This document shows positions 53,659 to 62,665 of a stretch of DNA of 64,000 nucleotides, piece by piece. The stretch comes from Marinifilaceae bacterium. GTDB lineage: Bacteria; Bacteroidota; Bacteroidia; Bacteroidales; Marinifilaceae. The position numbers were made by a program, and so were the translations under genes. Each line of letters begins with the position of its first letter. Positions within the stretch are counted from its first letter, which is position 1. The notes beneath the pieces were generated by a model that saw only the letters and a list, made by a program, of their open reading frames with translations, searched no databases and was not told the DNA's origin. The DNA is taken from assembly GCA_016936255.1 (NCBI GenBank), contig JAFGYE010000048.1:37750-101749 (forward strand), written 5' to 3'.

Positions 53659-55296
53659 ATGAAAAGTAAATTGATTTGTGCACTTGCAGCTATTTATTTG
53701 TTGGTTTCGGCTTGTTCTGCACCAACAACAGCTCCAGATTACAGGGGAGTTCAAGTAACACTCAAAAGTGCTGATAATGGAGATGGCACCTATACGAATC
53801 CAATTATTCAGGCAGATTACTCCGATCCTGATGCCATTAGAGTGGAGGATGATTTTTTCATGACAGTTTCTAGTTTTGGATGTGCACCAGGTTTACCCAT
53901 TCTTCATTCCCGCGATTTGGTAAATTGGCAGCTGATTGCTTATGCTTCACCCAAAGTAATGCCCGAAGCTCATTATAATAAAATACAACATGGTAATGGC
54001 ATATGGGCTCCATCTTTACGTTACCACAATGGAATATTTTACATCTTTTACGGCGATCCCGATTTTGGAATTTTTATGTTGAAATCAAAAAAAGCAGAAG
54101 GTCCGTGGAGTGAACCACTCTTAATTAAGGAAGCTAAAGGATGGATAGATTCCTGCCCGTTTTGGGATGAAGACGGACAAGCTTATTTGGTACATGGCTA
54201 CGCTGGTTCAAGAGCAGGTATTAAAAGTATTTTAGCGGTTAACCGAATGAAACCTGACGGAACTGCATTGTTGGACGATGGCATTTTGGTTTTCGATGGT
54301 CATGATGGAAATGGAACTGTTGAGGGACCTAAATTCTATAAAAAGAATGGATACTACTATATTTTTGCTCCCGCAGGTGGAGTTTCTACAGGCTGGCAAT
54401 TGGTGCTTCGTTCTAAAAATATTACAGGACCATATGAGTCGAAGGTGGTTATGAGTCAAGGCAAAACAGAAATTAACGGACCTCATCAGGGAGCTTGGGT
54501 TAGTTTGGCAGGTGGCGAAGATTGGTTCCTTCATTTTCAGGATCAGGAAGCTTACGGACGTGTTGTGCATTTGCAGCCAATGAATTGGAAGGACAATTGG
54601 CCCGTGATTGGTCATGATGCTAATGGCGACGGAACAGGAGAGCCTGTAATTACATATCGTAAGCCTGCTGTTAAACAGACAGAGATGATTTCTCCTGAAA
54701 GTATGGATGATGAATTTAATGGGGATGCACCTTCTTTGTTATGGCAATGGCATGCCAATCCTGGTCTCGATTGGGGAAAAAGCTTTCCAGGGAAAGGTGT
54801 TTTCAGAATGTATTGTCAGTCGTCTGCTGAAGGATCTGTTAATTTATGGGATGTACCTTCATTGTTTCTTCAGAAATGGCCGGCTGTTTCTTTTGAAGCT
54901 GTCGCAAAAGTGAAATTGTCATTTTTAAATGATGGCGAAAGATTCGGATTGATAATAATGGGACAGGATTATGCGTCAGTAGTAGTAGAAAATAAAAATG
55001 AAGAATTGGTTTTGAATGAGATTACTTGTTTGAATGCACGCAAAGGATCAGAGGAGAATTATGCAGGTGATTTTCAGCCCGTGTCTTCCGATTTGTTTTT
55101 GAAAGTTAAAGTTGAGGAGGGGGGAATTTGTCATTTTTCATATTCCGAAAATGGATTGGATTACAAGTCGGTTGGTTTACCTTTCACAGCCAATACAGGA
55201 AGATGGATTGGTAGTAAAATTGGTTTCTTTGCTCAAAGAAAGAATAAAATAAATGATTCAGGTTTTGTAGATATTGATCGGTTTACCATGAATTAG
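53659..55296 (+). CDS. GH43 glycoside hydrolase lipoprotein
   Basis: The 545-residue protein has a lipoprotein signal (VSAC at about residues 16-19). GH43 enzymes form a five-bladed propeller and cleave beta-xylosidic or alpha-arabinosyl bonds. The three catalytic acids are seen in their usual places: D56 in DYSDPD (base), D164 in WIDSCPFWDEDG (pKa modulator) and E222 in VEGPKF (acid). A C-terminal beta-sandwich (about 350-545; DEFNGDAPSLLWQWHANPG, FGLIIMGQDYASV, IGFFAQRKNKINDSGFVDIDRFTMN) is as in GH43 proteins with an appended domain. In a pectin locus an arabinose side-chain or xylogalacturonan substrate is plausible but unproven. Confidence 0.92.
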   Translation: MKSKLICALAAIYLLVSACSAPTTAPDYRGVQVTLKSADNGDGTYTNPIIQADYSDPDAIRVEDDFFMTVSSFGCAPGLPILHSRDLVNWQLIAYASPKVMPEAHYNKIQHGNGIWAPSLRYHNGIFYIFYGDPDFGIFMLKSKKAEGPWSEPLLIKEAKGWIDSCPFWDEDGQAYLVHGYAGSRAGIKSILAVNRMKPDGTALLDDGILVFDGHDGNGTVEGPKFYKKNGYYYIFAPAGGVSTGWQLVLRSKNITGPYESKVVMSQGKTEINGPHQGAWVSLAGGEDWFLHFQDQEAYGRVVHLQPMNWKDNWPVIGHDANGDGTGEPVITYRKPAVKQTEMISPESMDDEFNGDAPSLLWQWHANPGLDWGKSFPGKGVFRMYCQSSAEGSVNLWDVPSLFLQKWPAVSFEAVAKVKLSFLNDGERFGLIIMGQDYASVVVENKNEELVLNEITCLNARKGSEENYAGDFQPVSSDLFLKVKVEEGGICHFSYSENGLDYKSVGLPFTANTGRWIGSKIGFFAQRKNKINDSGFVDIDRFTMN

Positions 55297-55441
55297 TGTT
55301 TAACTTTATTGACTGGTATTTATAAAATTAAATCATTAAAAAAAAGATATGAAACGTCCATGACAGGCAATTGTGACCGAAGAGGAATGATTATTTGTTC
55401 ATGGTAAGTTCCATATGACAAACACATAAAATTATAATCGT

Positions 55442-55816
55442 ATGAAACGTAATAGTGAGAAGTTTATTTTGACAGAAGAATTAGAATGGGAAGATTTAGG
55501 AGCTGGTGTTTCCCGTCAGTTTTTAGGTTACGACAATCAAATTATGATGGTGAAGGTGAAATTTGAGAAAGGAGCTGTTGGTGCACTTCATCAGCATTTC
55601 CATACACAAACAACCTGTTGCGCAAGTGGTCAGTTTGAGTTTACTATTGGTGGTGAGAAAAAGGTGATTGGCGTAGGTGACGGCGTATATATTGAGCCCA
55701 ATATGTTACATGGTGCTGTTTGTTTGGAACCTGGAGTATTAATAGATGTATTCAGTCCGGTTCGGGAAGATTTTCTAACAGGCAGCGGTGTTTCTTATTT
55801 AGGAGGCAAAAAGTAA
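55442..55816 (+). CDS. kdgF: KdgF-like cupin for unsaturated uronate linearisation
   Basis: This 124-residue single-cupin protein matches KdgF, which helps convert 4,5-unsaturated galacturonate to the open-chain 5-keto-4-deoxyuronate. The likely metal ligands are H50, H52 and Q56 in HQHFHTQT, and H90 in PNMLHGAV. The end DVFSPVREDFL also fits the family. It has no signal peptide, consistent with a cytosolic step after uptake. A linear route onward (KduI, KduD) is not in the window. It is 146 bases after GH43 and 85 bases before the esterase, in the same direction. Confidence 0.9.
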   Translation: MKRNSEKFILTEELEWEDLGAGVSRQFLGYDNQIMMVKVKFEKGAVGALHQHFHTQTTCCASGQFEFTIGGEKKVIGVGDGVYIEPNMLHGAVCLEPGVLIDVFSPVREDFLTGSGVSYLGGKK

Positions 55817-55900
55817 TATTCAAAATGCTGAAATCTTATCACTGAATTTAAAGATAGGATATCCTGAATTTGTTTAATGCCCTTTAATTTTTGATCGAAA

Positions 55901-56884
55901 ATGACAAGAATGTTAAAATATAAAATAGTACCGCTTCTTTTTTTACTGCTCCCAATATTGGGTTGGGGGCAAAATGAATTTCCTAAGGACACTTCGTTTT
56001 CGGTATATTCTGCAGGGAAAAAAATAGAGAAAGATTTTCCACAAGCTTTACCGGTTAAAGAAATTGTTTCTAGTGAGTTTCTATCATTACCAAATCAAGT
56101 TTACCGGATAAGACCAAACAGAAAGCTGCGCATGGATGTTTTTCTTCCGAACAGAGATTGCGGGCAGAAACGACCAGTTGTTATGATGATTCATGGTGGT
56201 GGTTGGCGGTCTGGCAATAAGTCGCATTTGGTTCCTATGGCGCAGCAGTTGGCTGCTGATGGTTATGTGACAGCCTCGGTTGAGTATCGTTTATCAATGG
56301 AAGCGATATACCCTGCAGCTATTTATGACTTGAAGGAGGCCATTCGGTTTTTAAAACACAATAGTGATTTATATGGCATCGACACAACGAAAATAGCGGT
56401 ATTGGGTTGCTCATCGGGTGCCACACTTGCAAGCTTTATGGCTGCTACAGCAGGAATAACAAAGTTTGATGATCCTGAATCGGTTTACTCCAACTACTCG
56501 TCAAGAGTGCAGGCTTTGGTGAATATAGATGGTGTTGTTGACTATACTGACCCAAATGAAAGCCGAAAAATAAGTAATCCAAAGAAGCCATCGGCAGCAA
56601 GTCTGTTTTTTGGAGTTACTTATCAGGAAAATCCGGAACTATGGAAGGAAGCCTCTCCAATTAACTATGTGGATGAATATATGCCAACAACATTGTATAT
56701 AAACAGTGCGTTGCCACGTTTTCATGCCGGAAGAGATTCTTTGTTTCATATCCTCGATAGGAATAAAACGTATCACGAAGTACATACAATTGAAAATACA
56801 CCTCATCCTTTTTGGCTTTTTCATCCATGGTTCGAAGAAGCGCATGGCTGTATTCTTAATTTTCTTAACACTGTTTTTAGGTAG
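55901..56884 (+). CDS. Exported alpha/beta-hydrolase carbohydrate esterase
   Basis: This 327-residue protein has a signal peptide (ending GWGQ, about residue 24) and an alpha/beta-hydrolase domain in the BD-FAE/Aes group. Seen: MMIHGGGWRSGNKS (oxyanion region, about residues 93-106), the nucleophile S171 in GCSSGAT, an aspartate in the third region (DEYMPTTLYI) and H302 in NTPHPFW. In a pectin locus it probably removes acetyl groups from galacturonate or rhamnogalacturonan, but the ester it prefers cannot be read from sequence. CE8 follows by 45 bases, so the two are a likely transcript. Confidence 0.87.
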   Translation: MTRMLKYKIVPLLFLLLPILGWGQNEFPKDTSFSVYSAGKKIEKDFPQALPVKEIVSSEFLSLPNQVYRIRPNRKLRMDVFLPNRDCGQKRPVVMMIHGGGWRSGNKSHLVPMAQQLAADGYVTASVEYRLSMEAIYPAAIYDLKEAIRFLKHNSDLYGIDTTKIAVLGCSSGATLASFMAATAGITKFDDPESVYSNYSSRVQALVNIDGVVDYTDPNESRKISNPKKPSAASLFFGVTYQENPELWKEASPINYVDEYMPTTLYINSALPRFHAGRDSLFHILDRNKTYHEVHTIENTPHPFWLFHPWFEEAHGCILNFLNTVFR

Positions 56885-56929
56885 ATAGAAGCTAGTGACA
56901 AAATTTATAAATGATTTAAAATAGAACAA

Positions 56930-58144
56930 ATGAAATATATCTGGATCATTGCATGGTTGACAGTTTTTACAAACTGCGCTATTGCAGACAATAAGGGTGA
57001 TATTGTTGTTGCCGCTGATGGAACCGGAGATTACATCTCTCTGACAGAGGCAATTGATCATTTGCCATTTTACAATTATCAGCGTTTGGTAATTTTTGTA
57101 AAAAATGGTGTGTACAATGAGAAGATACGAATAGAACAGGATTACCTGACCATTCGCGGAGAAAGCCGTGACAGTACAATTATTCAATATGCTCAGCTAA
57201 GAGAAGATTGGCAAAAGAACAGAGATTATATTGGCCCTGCGGTTATCAACATTCATGCTGATGACATTATTTTAGATAATCTCACCATAAGAAACACTCA
57301 ACCCAGGTTGGGGCCTCATGCGTTTACCATTTATGGTACAGGAACACGCACGATTATAACAAATTGCAATGTAACCAGCAATGGTGGCGATACTGTTTCT
57401 CTTTGGAATTATAAGGAAGGAATGTATTATCACGACAACTGCTGTTTTGAAGGAGGTGTTGATTTTGTTTGTCCCCGGGGATGGTGTTATATTTCCAACT
57501 CAAGTTTTAAAGAGTTGATGAATACCGCAGCTGTGTGGCATGCGGCTACAACAAATAAAAATCAGAAATTCGTATTGAGCAACTGTGAATTTATGGGAGT
57601 AGATAGTTTCTATTTAGCCCGTCATCATTACGATGCGCAGTTCTATTTTTTGAATTGTATTTTTCCTTCAGAAATGAGAGATAAATCGATTGTTCATGTT
57701 TTTTATCCGGATAAACCAGAGAAAAGCAGACCTTACTTGTACGGGGACAGATACAATTTTTACAATTGTAATCGTAAAAAAGGTAATTATTTATGGTTCG
57801 CCAATAATATTGATTCCAGCTCTGCAGCTAAAATATCTCCGGAATGGACATTCGATCAAAAATGGAATCCTGAAGATACTTCTTCTATTAAAGTGGTTAA
57901 AGCGGAATATGAAAACCAATCTCTTTTTTTATGGTTTGATGAAATTGTAATGCCGGTCGGCGATTTAAAAATTCAGACAAAAAGCGGTAAAGTTTTCTCC
58001 TATTTTAATGGAGTGGGACGGGAACGTTTCGAATTTAAAGGAGAAAATACTTTAACTGAGGAAGAATTACAACAGGAGTTTGAGTTGGTAAGTGGAACGA
58101 TTCAAAGCATCAAAGCAACAGTAAAGCCCCGAACATTCAAATAA
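56930..58144 (+). CDS. Divergent CE8-type pectin methylesterase
   Basis: The 404-residue protein has a signal-like N-terminus and a beta-helix CE8 domain (about 22-300): IVVAADGTGDYISLTEAIDHLP, FVKNGVYNEKIRI, IILDNLTIRNTQ. CE8 enzymes remove methyl esters from homogalacturonan. The catalytic aspartates appear as D154 (GGDTVS) and D178 (GGVDFV), and R231 (LARHHYD) matches the conserved arginine. However, the two glutamines that form the oxyanion hole in classical enzymes are replaced (QAV becomes HAF, QDT becomes GDT), and the tryptophan of GRPW is histidine. The C-terminal 90 residues are extra. It could be a less active, altered-specificity or non-classical enzyme. Confidence 0.85.
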   Translation: MKYIWIIAWLTVFTNCAIADNKGDIVVAADGTGDYISLTEAIDHLPFYNYQRLVIFVKNGVYNEKIRIEQDYLTIRGESRDSTIIQYAQLREDWQKNRDYIGPAVINIHADDIILDNLTIRNTQPRLGPHAFTIYGTGTRTIITNCNVTSNGGDTVSLWNYKEGMYYHDNCCFEGGVDFVCPRGWCYISNSSFKELMNTAAVWHAATTNKNQKFVLSNCEFMGVDSFYLARHHYDAQFYFLNCIFPSEMRDKSIVHVFYPDKPEKSRPYLYGDRYNFYNCNRKKGNYLWFANNIDSSSAAKISPEWTFDQKWNPEDTSSIKVVKAEYENQSLFLWFDEIVMPVGDLKIQTKSGKVFSYFNGVGRERFEFKGENTLTEEELQQEFELVSGTIQSIKATVKPRTFK

Positions 58145-58171
58145 TACAATTTAGTTTAGTCGTTGTAAATG

Positions 58172-58215
58172 AAAAACCCGATTGTTCATGCAAAATGCAT
58201 TGGCAATCGGGTTTT
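58172..58215. terminator. Bidirectional terminator between CE8 and uxaA
   Basis: A 12-bp stem (AAAACCCGATTG with CAATCGGGTTTT) closes a 19-base loop that holds a smaller ATGCAAAATGCAT pairing. A and T runs flank it, and the two genes are convergent. Confidence 0.88.
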
Positions 58216-58285
58216 ATTGTGGTATCGTAAAATTATTACGATTGAGTATTACGGGTTTATAATAAACGATTTAAGCTGGTAAATC

Positions 58286-59923
58286 TTACAAAGACACACC
58301 TCTTTTCCAGGGAATAAAATCTTCCTGATTCAATTGATCTGCTTTGCATTCAATTTCTCCGCTGGCAACTTTTATAATATGCTCCAACATGCTTTCTCCC
58401 AATTCATCTAAAGTTTGAGTACCATCAATAACAACACCAGCGTTGATATCGATAATGTCCGACATTTTTTTAGATAGCTCAGTATTCGAAGAAACTTTTA
58501 GCACAGGAGCAACAGGATTACCCGTAGGTGTTCCCAAACCTGTAGTAAACAAAACTACATTGGCACCAGATCCAACCAATCCGGTTGTCGATTCAACATC
58601 GTTACCTGGTGTGCACAGCAAACTAAGACCATCATGTTTTACGTATTCGGTATAGTCCAGCACATCATTAATAGGAGAAGAACCTCCTTTTTTTGAAGCT
58701 CCTGCCGATTTCATCGCATCAGTAATCAGGCCGTCTTTTATATTGCCAGGCGAAGGATTCATATCAAAACCAGATCCTGCATCAATTGCTGCTTGTGCAT
58801 AAGCACGCATGATTTTTATGAATTTATCAGCGTGCTCAGGATTTCCGGTTCTGCTCATCAATTCTTGCTCAACGCCGCATAATTCAGGAAACTCCGATAG
58901 AATTGCCTTACCGCCCAGGGCAGTAATTAAATCAGCAACCCGTCCCAAGGCAGGATTGGCAGAGATACCCGAAAATCCATCAGATCCTCCACATTCCAAA
59001 CCAATGGTTAGTTTTGAAAGAGGAGCAGGTTTGCGTTCAATTTTATTGGCTTCAACCAAACCTTTAAATGTTTCCTTAATGGCTTTTTCAAGCATTACGG
59101 TTTCATTTCCGATTGTTTGCTGATCAAAAATTAGTACCGGTTTGTCCAGGTTTGGATCCAGGTTTTTAATGGCCTCTTGTAAAATACTTACTTGAGCATT
59201 CTGACAACCCAAACTTAATACCGTAGCTCCGGCTACATTCGGATTTTTTAAATATCCTGCCAGTAATCTGCACAAGCTATCGCTATCCTCACGAGTACCA
59301 CCACAGCCACCTTCATGAGTGATGAATTTGATGTTTATCTGATCGAAAACCTGTTTTTGATCAAGATCCTCTGCTTTTGCCAATGACAATCCTTCGAAAG
59401 AAACTCCCGATTGATAACCGGCAGCCATATCCTGAACTAAATTTTCGTATGGATTGGTCTTTTTCTTACCCAAAACTTTTTCAAAAGCTTTTTTCAGGGT
59501 TAAAACATTTCTGTTTTCGCAAAATACCAAAGGCAAAACCAACCAGTTATTGGCTGTGCCAACTTGTCCGTCAGCCCGGTGATAACCCATGAAAGTCTTA
59601 TCTTTGAATCGCTCAACATTTGGAGCGGTCCAATGAAACTCGTTTGTTTTATTTGGATCGTATTCGGTTGCCTTGTGTTCTGTATTATTTACGGTAATTG
59701 CCTCGCCGCTATTGATTGCTTTGCTTGCTGTACCTACAACCAAACCGTACATAAACATTTCATCGCCAACAGCAAGATCATTAATCGAAAACTTGTGTTT
59801 CGCCTTAATATCTTCCTGTAAAGTGATATTGGTATCATTAACACAAATAACCTCACCTTTTGCAAGATTTGTAAGAGCAACGGCAAGATTGTCGCTGCTG
59901 TTTATCGTGATTGCTTTATTCAT
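58286..59923 (-). CDS. uxaA: Altronate dehydratase
   Basis: UxaA dehydrates D-altronate to 2-keto-3-deoxygluconate in galacturonate catabolism. The 545-residue protein has an N-terminal SAF-type domain (about 1-100) and a C-terminal UxaA domain with FMGYHRADGQVGTANNWLVLP, THEGGCGGTREDSDSL, LSLGCQNAQ, IGLECGGSDGFSGISANPA and SAGASKKGGSSPINDVLDY. Conserved cysteines in GGCGG, LGCQN and LECGG fit the iron-dependent enzyme. It begins 5 bases after the uxaB stop, so uxaB-uxaA is one operon. It is cytosolic. UxaC is not in the window, so the pathway is incomplete here. Confidence 0.95.
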   Translation of the reverse strand: MNKAITINSSDNLAVALTNLAKGEVICVNDTNITLQEDIKAKHKFSINDLAVGDEMFMYGLVVGTASKAINSGEAITVNNTEHKATEYDPNKTNEFHWTAPNVERFKDKTFMGYHRADGQVGTANNWLVLPLVFCENRNVLTLKKAFEKVLGKKKTNPYENLVQDMAAGYQSGVSFEGLSLAKAEDLDQKQVFDQINIKFITHEGGCGGTREDSDSLCRLLAGYLKNPNVAGATVLSLGCQNAQVSILQEAIKNLDPNLDKPVLIFDQQTIGNETVMLEKAIKETFKGLVEANKIERKPAPLSKLTIGLECGGSDGFSGISANPALGRVADLITALGGKAILSEFPELCGVEQELMSRTGNPEHADKFIKIMRAYAQAAIDAGSGFDMNPSPGNIKDGLITDAMKSAGASKKGGSSPINDVLDYTEYVKHDGLSLLCTPGNDVESTTGLVGSGANVVLFTTGLGTPTGNPVAPVLKVSSNTELSKKMSDIIDINAGVVIDGTQTLDELGESMLEHIIKVASGEIECKADQLNQEDFIPWKRGVSL

Positions 59924-59928
59924 GATTG

Positions 59929-61350
59929 TTAAAATTTAAAGTTGCTGATTGCTGCATCTTTATTCAATTTTTCCAACTGACTGGTCATCATTTCTGTTAA
60001 ACCGTTATTTTGATTTAAATCAGTATCCCAGAATGAGACTTCGCCCAATACTTTACGGATGATAGCTTCCGGTGTTTCAGCTGAGGCTGAAAGAGCAGAG
60101 AAGAAGGCAATTACTTCTTCATTGTCTTGAATGGTAAAAGATTCTGATAGATAAAGTTTAATCAGATAGGTAAAGGCCAAAACCAATCCTTCGGGCAACT
60201 TGTTGTTTGTTTTTAAAGAGTCAAGCAGCGAAGGCAACACACGTACTTTGTATTTTGATATTGAGTTTAGTGCGATTGATTTTAATTCATGATGAATGAA
60301 TGGATTCATGAATCGTTCCAAAACCTCGGTTGCGTACAATTCCAATTCTGCTTTTGGCAGATTTATAGTTGGTGCAATTTCATTGAAAATGATGTGACGA
60401 ACAAATTCACCTACATTATCGCTTTCAACCGATTCGCGAACTGTTTCAATACCGTTTAGTAAAGCAACAGGAACCATTGATGTATGGGCACCATTCAGAA
60501 TACGAACTTTTCGGGTGCGGTAAGGCGATAAATCTTTTGTATAGATCACATTCAAGCCACATTTGTCAGCAGGAAAAGTTTTTTGAATTTCTTCGCATCC
60601 TTCAATTACCCACAAGTGGAAAATTTCAGAGGATACTACTAAATTGTCATCAAAACCGATTGATTTTTTAATTTCGTCAATTTCGTCTTTTGGATATCCT
60701 GGAACAATACGGTCTACCAAAGTATTTGCAAAATAATTGGATTTGTCAACCCATTGAGTAAACTCTTCCGATAAATCCCATAATTTGGCATAGTCTAAAA
60801 TCGCTTTTTTAAGCTTCTCGCCATTTTTGTCGATCAATTCAACAGGAATAAATTTCAATCCTTTTGCAGTGTCGCCATTAAAATGAGTAAATCGACTCAA
60901 AAGAAGCTGCGTTAATTTTCCAGGATAAGTAGCAGCAAGTTCGCCATCTTTAGGACAGTCGTCCGTTTTAAAAACAATACCAGCTTCGGTTGTGTTCGAA
61001 ATCACCAATTCCAATTCATTCAGAATTGCCAAATCATCGTATTCTTTCTTTTGTTCGAATGGGTTGATTGCTTTTTGTACGCAGGAGATCAGTCTGGTTT
61101 CGCTGATTGCTTTTCCGTCTTTTAGTCCGCGGTAAATATGATGATATAGATTATCTTGTTTTCTTAGAAGATCAGTCATACCAAATTCAATTGGTTGAAC
61201 AATAGCCACACCCGAATTGTAATTGTGTTCTTTATTCATGATGTCAATCATCCAATCAACAAAGGCTCTCAAAAAATTTCCTTCTCCAAATTGAAGAATT
61301 TTAATCGGTAATTCTTGTGATGGTACTGTTTCTCTATTTAACTGTCTCAT
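59929..61350 (-). CDS. uxaB: Tagaturonate reductase (altronate oxidoreductase)
   Basis: UxaB interconverts tagaturonate and altronate with NAD(H). The 473-residue protein is a polyol-type long-chain dehydrogenase: an N-terminal Rossmann half with ILQFGEGNFLRAFVDWMIDI (about 20-39), VDRIVPGYPKDEIDEIKK (about 210-227), and a C-terminal half starting KVRILNGAHTSMVP with the catalytic-type lysine/asparagine/histidine set near 277-285. It is the first gene of the uxaBA operon and is divergent from the LacI regulator, sharing a control region with a perfect 24-bp palindrome. The source of tagaturonate (UxaC) is elsewhere. Confidence 0.94.
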   Translation of the reverse strand: MRQLNRETVPSQELPIKILQFGEGNFLRAFVDWMIDIMNKEHNYNSGVAIVQPIEFGMTDLLRKQDNLYHHIYRGLKDGKAISETRLISCVQKAINPFEQKKEYDDLAILNELELVISNTTEAGIVFKTDDCPKDGELAATYPGKLTQLLLSRFTHFNGDTAKGLKFIPVELIDKNGEKLKKAILDYAKLWDLSEEFTQWVDKSNYFANTLVDRIVPGYPKDEIDEIKKSIGFDDNLVVSSEIFHLWVIEGCEEIQKTFPADKCGLNVIYTKDLSPYRTRKVRILNGAHTSMVPVALLNGIETVRESVESDNVGEFVRHIIFNEIAPTINLPKAELELYATEVLERFMNPFIHHELKSIALNSISKYKVRVLPSLLDSLKTNNKLPEGLVLAFTYLIKLYLSESFTIQDNEEVIAFFSALSASAETPEAIIRKVLGEVSFWDTDLNQNNGLTEMMTSQLEKLNKDAAISNFKF

Positions 61351-61395
61351 AACTTAATTTTTAAAAATAAATGTGAAGAAATTGCGATTCAATTT

Positions 61396-61419
61396 ATTTG
61401 CGGTAACGTTACCGCAAAT
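61396..61419. promoter_or_regulatory. Perfect 24-bp palindrome, likely LacI-type operator
   Basis: The arms TTTGCGGTAAC and GTTACCGCAAA, with one more A/T pair outside, make a 24-bp perfect inverted repeat centred on AAC/GTT, typical of LacI operators. It lies 46 bases upstream of uxaB, where a bound repressor would block initiation, and 115 bases before lacI. Confidence 0.8.
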
Positions 61420-61454
61420 TTTATTAAAAAAACCTTTACGAATAAAGGATATAT

Positions 61455-61473
61455 TTTGCGTGTACGTTAACAC
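61455..61473. promoter_or_regulatory. Second, degenerate LacI-type operator
   Basis: TTTGCGTGTACGTTAACAC matches the perfect site at 14 of 19 positions in the same orientation, 58 bases away centre to centre. It lies upstream of the lacI promoter element at 61501. Two sites at this distance could allow cooperative binding or looping. Confidence 0.55.
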
Positions 61474-61500
61474 TTCGGGACAAATATAGTATATTGTGCC

Positions 61501-61508
61501 TACATTTG
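61501..61508 (+). promoter_or_regulatory. Candidate -7 promoter element (TACATTTG) for lacI
   Basis: TACATTTG followed by C matches TAnnTTTG(C). The lacI start at 61534 is 25 bases after it. No TTG at the expected -33 distance was seen. Confidence 0.5.
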
Positions 61509-61533
61509 CATAATAAACAGAAGTTTTTTTCAG

Positions 61534-62568
61534 ATGGTGAATCGAATTACAATAAAAGAAATAGCCCGAAAGGCAGATGTATCAATTGGTACTGTCGATA
61601 GAGTTTTGCACAATAGGGGACGTGTGGCAGAAGCAACCCGCGATAAAGTGCTCAAAATTGCCAAAGAAGGGAATTATTCCTCCAATGTAATGGCGCGTCA
61701 TTTAAAGCTAAATAAGACCTATCGGATTTCGGTAATCTTGCCCGAGGAAAACAATTATTGGCTGATGCTTAAAGAAGGCATTGAGGAAGGTTGTGAAGAA
61801 TTCGGACAAATGGGCTTTACTGCCACCTATTGCTTTGTAGCTAACGACGGTTCTCAGGCAAAGCAGCTGAATCAGATATTGGATTCCGATGCAGATGGTT
61901 TTATTATTGCACCGTCAGCATTTCATCAGCAAACCGATTTATTAAGCAAATTAAGAGAAAAAGGAAAACCATATGTGTTTGTCGATTCAAATATAATTGA
62001 TGCAGGACAGCTTACTTTTATTGGTCAGGATTCCTACCGAAGCGGCGTTTTGGGAGCTTGCCTGCTGCACGATAAATACTTGTCGGATTATGAGATTTAC
62101 ATCACCACCTTCAGCGAATCGGACATTAAAGAGCAAATCATTAAAAATAGAATAGAAGGCTTTCGAAGTTATTTCGACGAAAATCAGATCAGTCATGTAA
62201 ATATTCATGAAGTAAACCTCGAAAAAGATCAGATTACTGCCGATGATTTCTTGAATGTACTCTTGAAACATGAAAATCCGGTTCATCTCTTTATTCCCAA
62301 TTCAAAAACCTATAAGCTGGCCGAGCAGTTGATCCAGTTCAAAGAAACAAATCAATTGCGGGTTGTTGGATACGATTTACTGAAATCAAACTTACGATTG
62401 CTAAATAGTGGAGCTATCGATTATCTGATTCATCAAAAGCCTAAAGTGCAAGGCTATTTAGGCATGCAGTCTTTGTACAAAAACATTGTTTTAAAAACAG
62501 ATGTTCCTTTGCATCAGTATATGCCGTTGGATATTATTAACAAAGAGAATGTAATGTATTGTCAGTAG
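61534..62568 (+). CDS. LacI-family transcriptional regulator of uronate/pectin genes
   Basis: The 344-residue protein has an N-terminal LacI helix-turn-helix (about 3-55; ITIKEIARKADVSIGTVDRVLHNRGRV) with the hinge MARHLKLNK, and a periplasmic-binding-like effector domain (about 63-330). It is divergent from uxaB-uxaA and flanked by two AACGTTA sites, so autoregulation and repression of uxaBA are likely. The effector is not readable; a galacturonate-pathway intermediate is the obvious guess. It is the only DNA-binding regulator besides the HTCS in this locus. Confidence 0.92.
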   Translation: MVNRITIKEIARKADVSIGTVDRVLHNRGRVAEATRDKVLKIAKEGNYSSNVMARHLKLNKTYRISVILPEENNYWLMLKEGIEEGCEEFGQMGFTATYCFVANDGSQAKQLNQILDSDADGFIIAPSAFHQQTDLLSKLREKGKPYVFVDSNIIDAGQLTFIGQDSYRSGVLGACLLHDKYLSDYEIYITTFSESDIKEQIIKNRIEGFRSYFDENQISHVNIHEVNLEKDQITADDFLNVLLKHENPVHLFIPNSKTYKLAEQLIQFKETNQLRVVGYDLLKSNLRLLNSGAIDYLIHQKPKVQGYLGMQSLYKNIVLKTDVPLHQYMPLDIINKENVMYCQ

Positions 62569-62665
62569 AGAAGTTACGGGTAGTGTTTTTATGGTATTGG
62601 TATTCTTAATAACTATAGTCGCCTGCAATAAAAGATGTTTTAAAAGCTTGTGGATTTACAAATGC

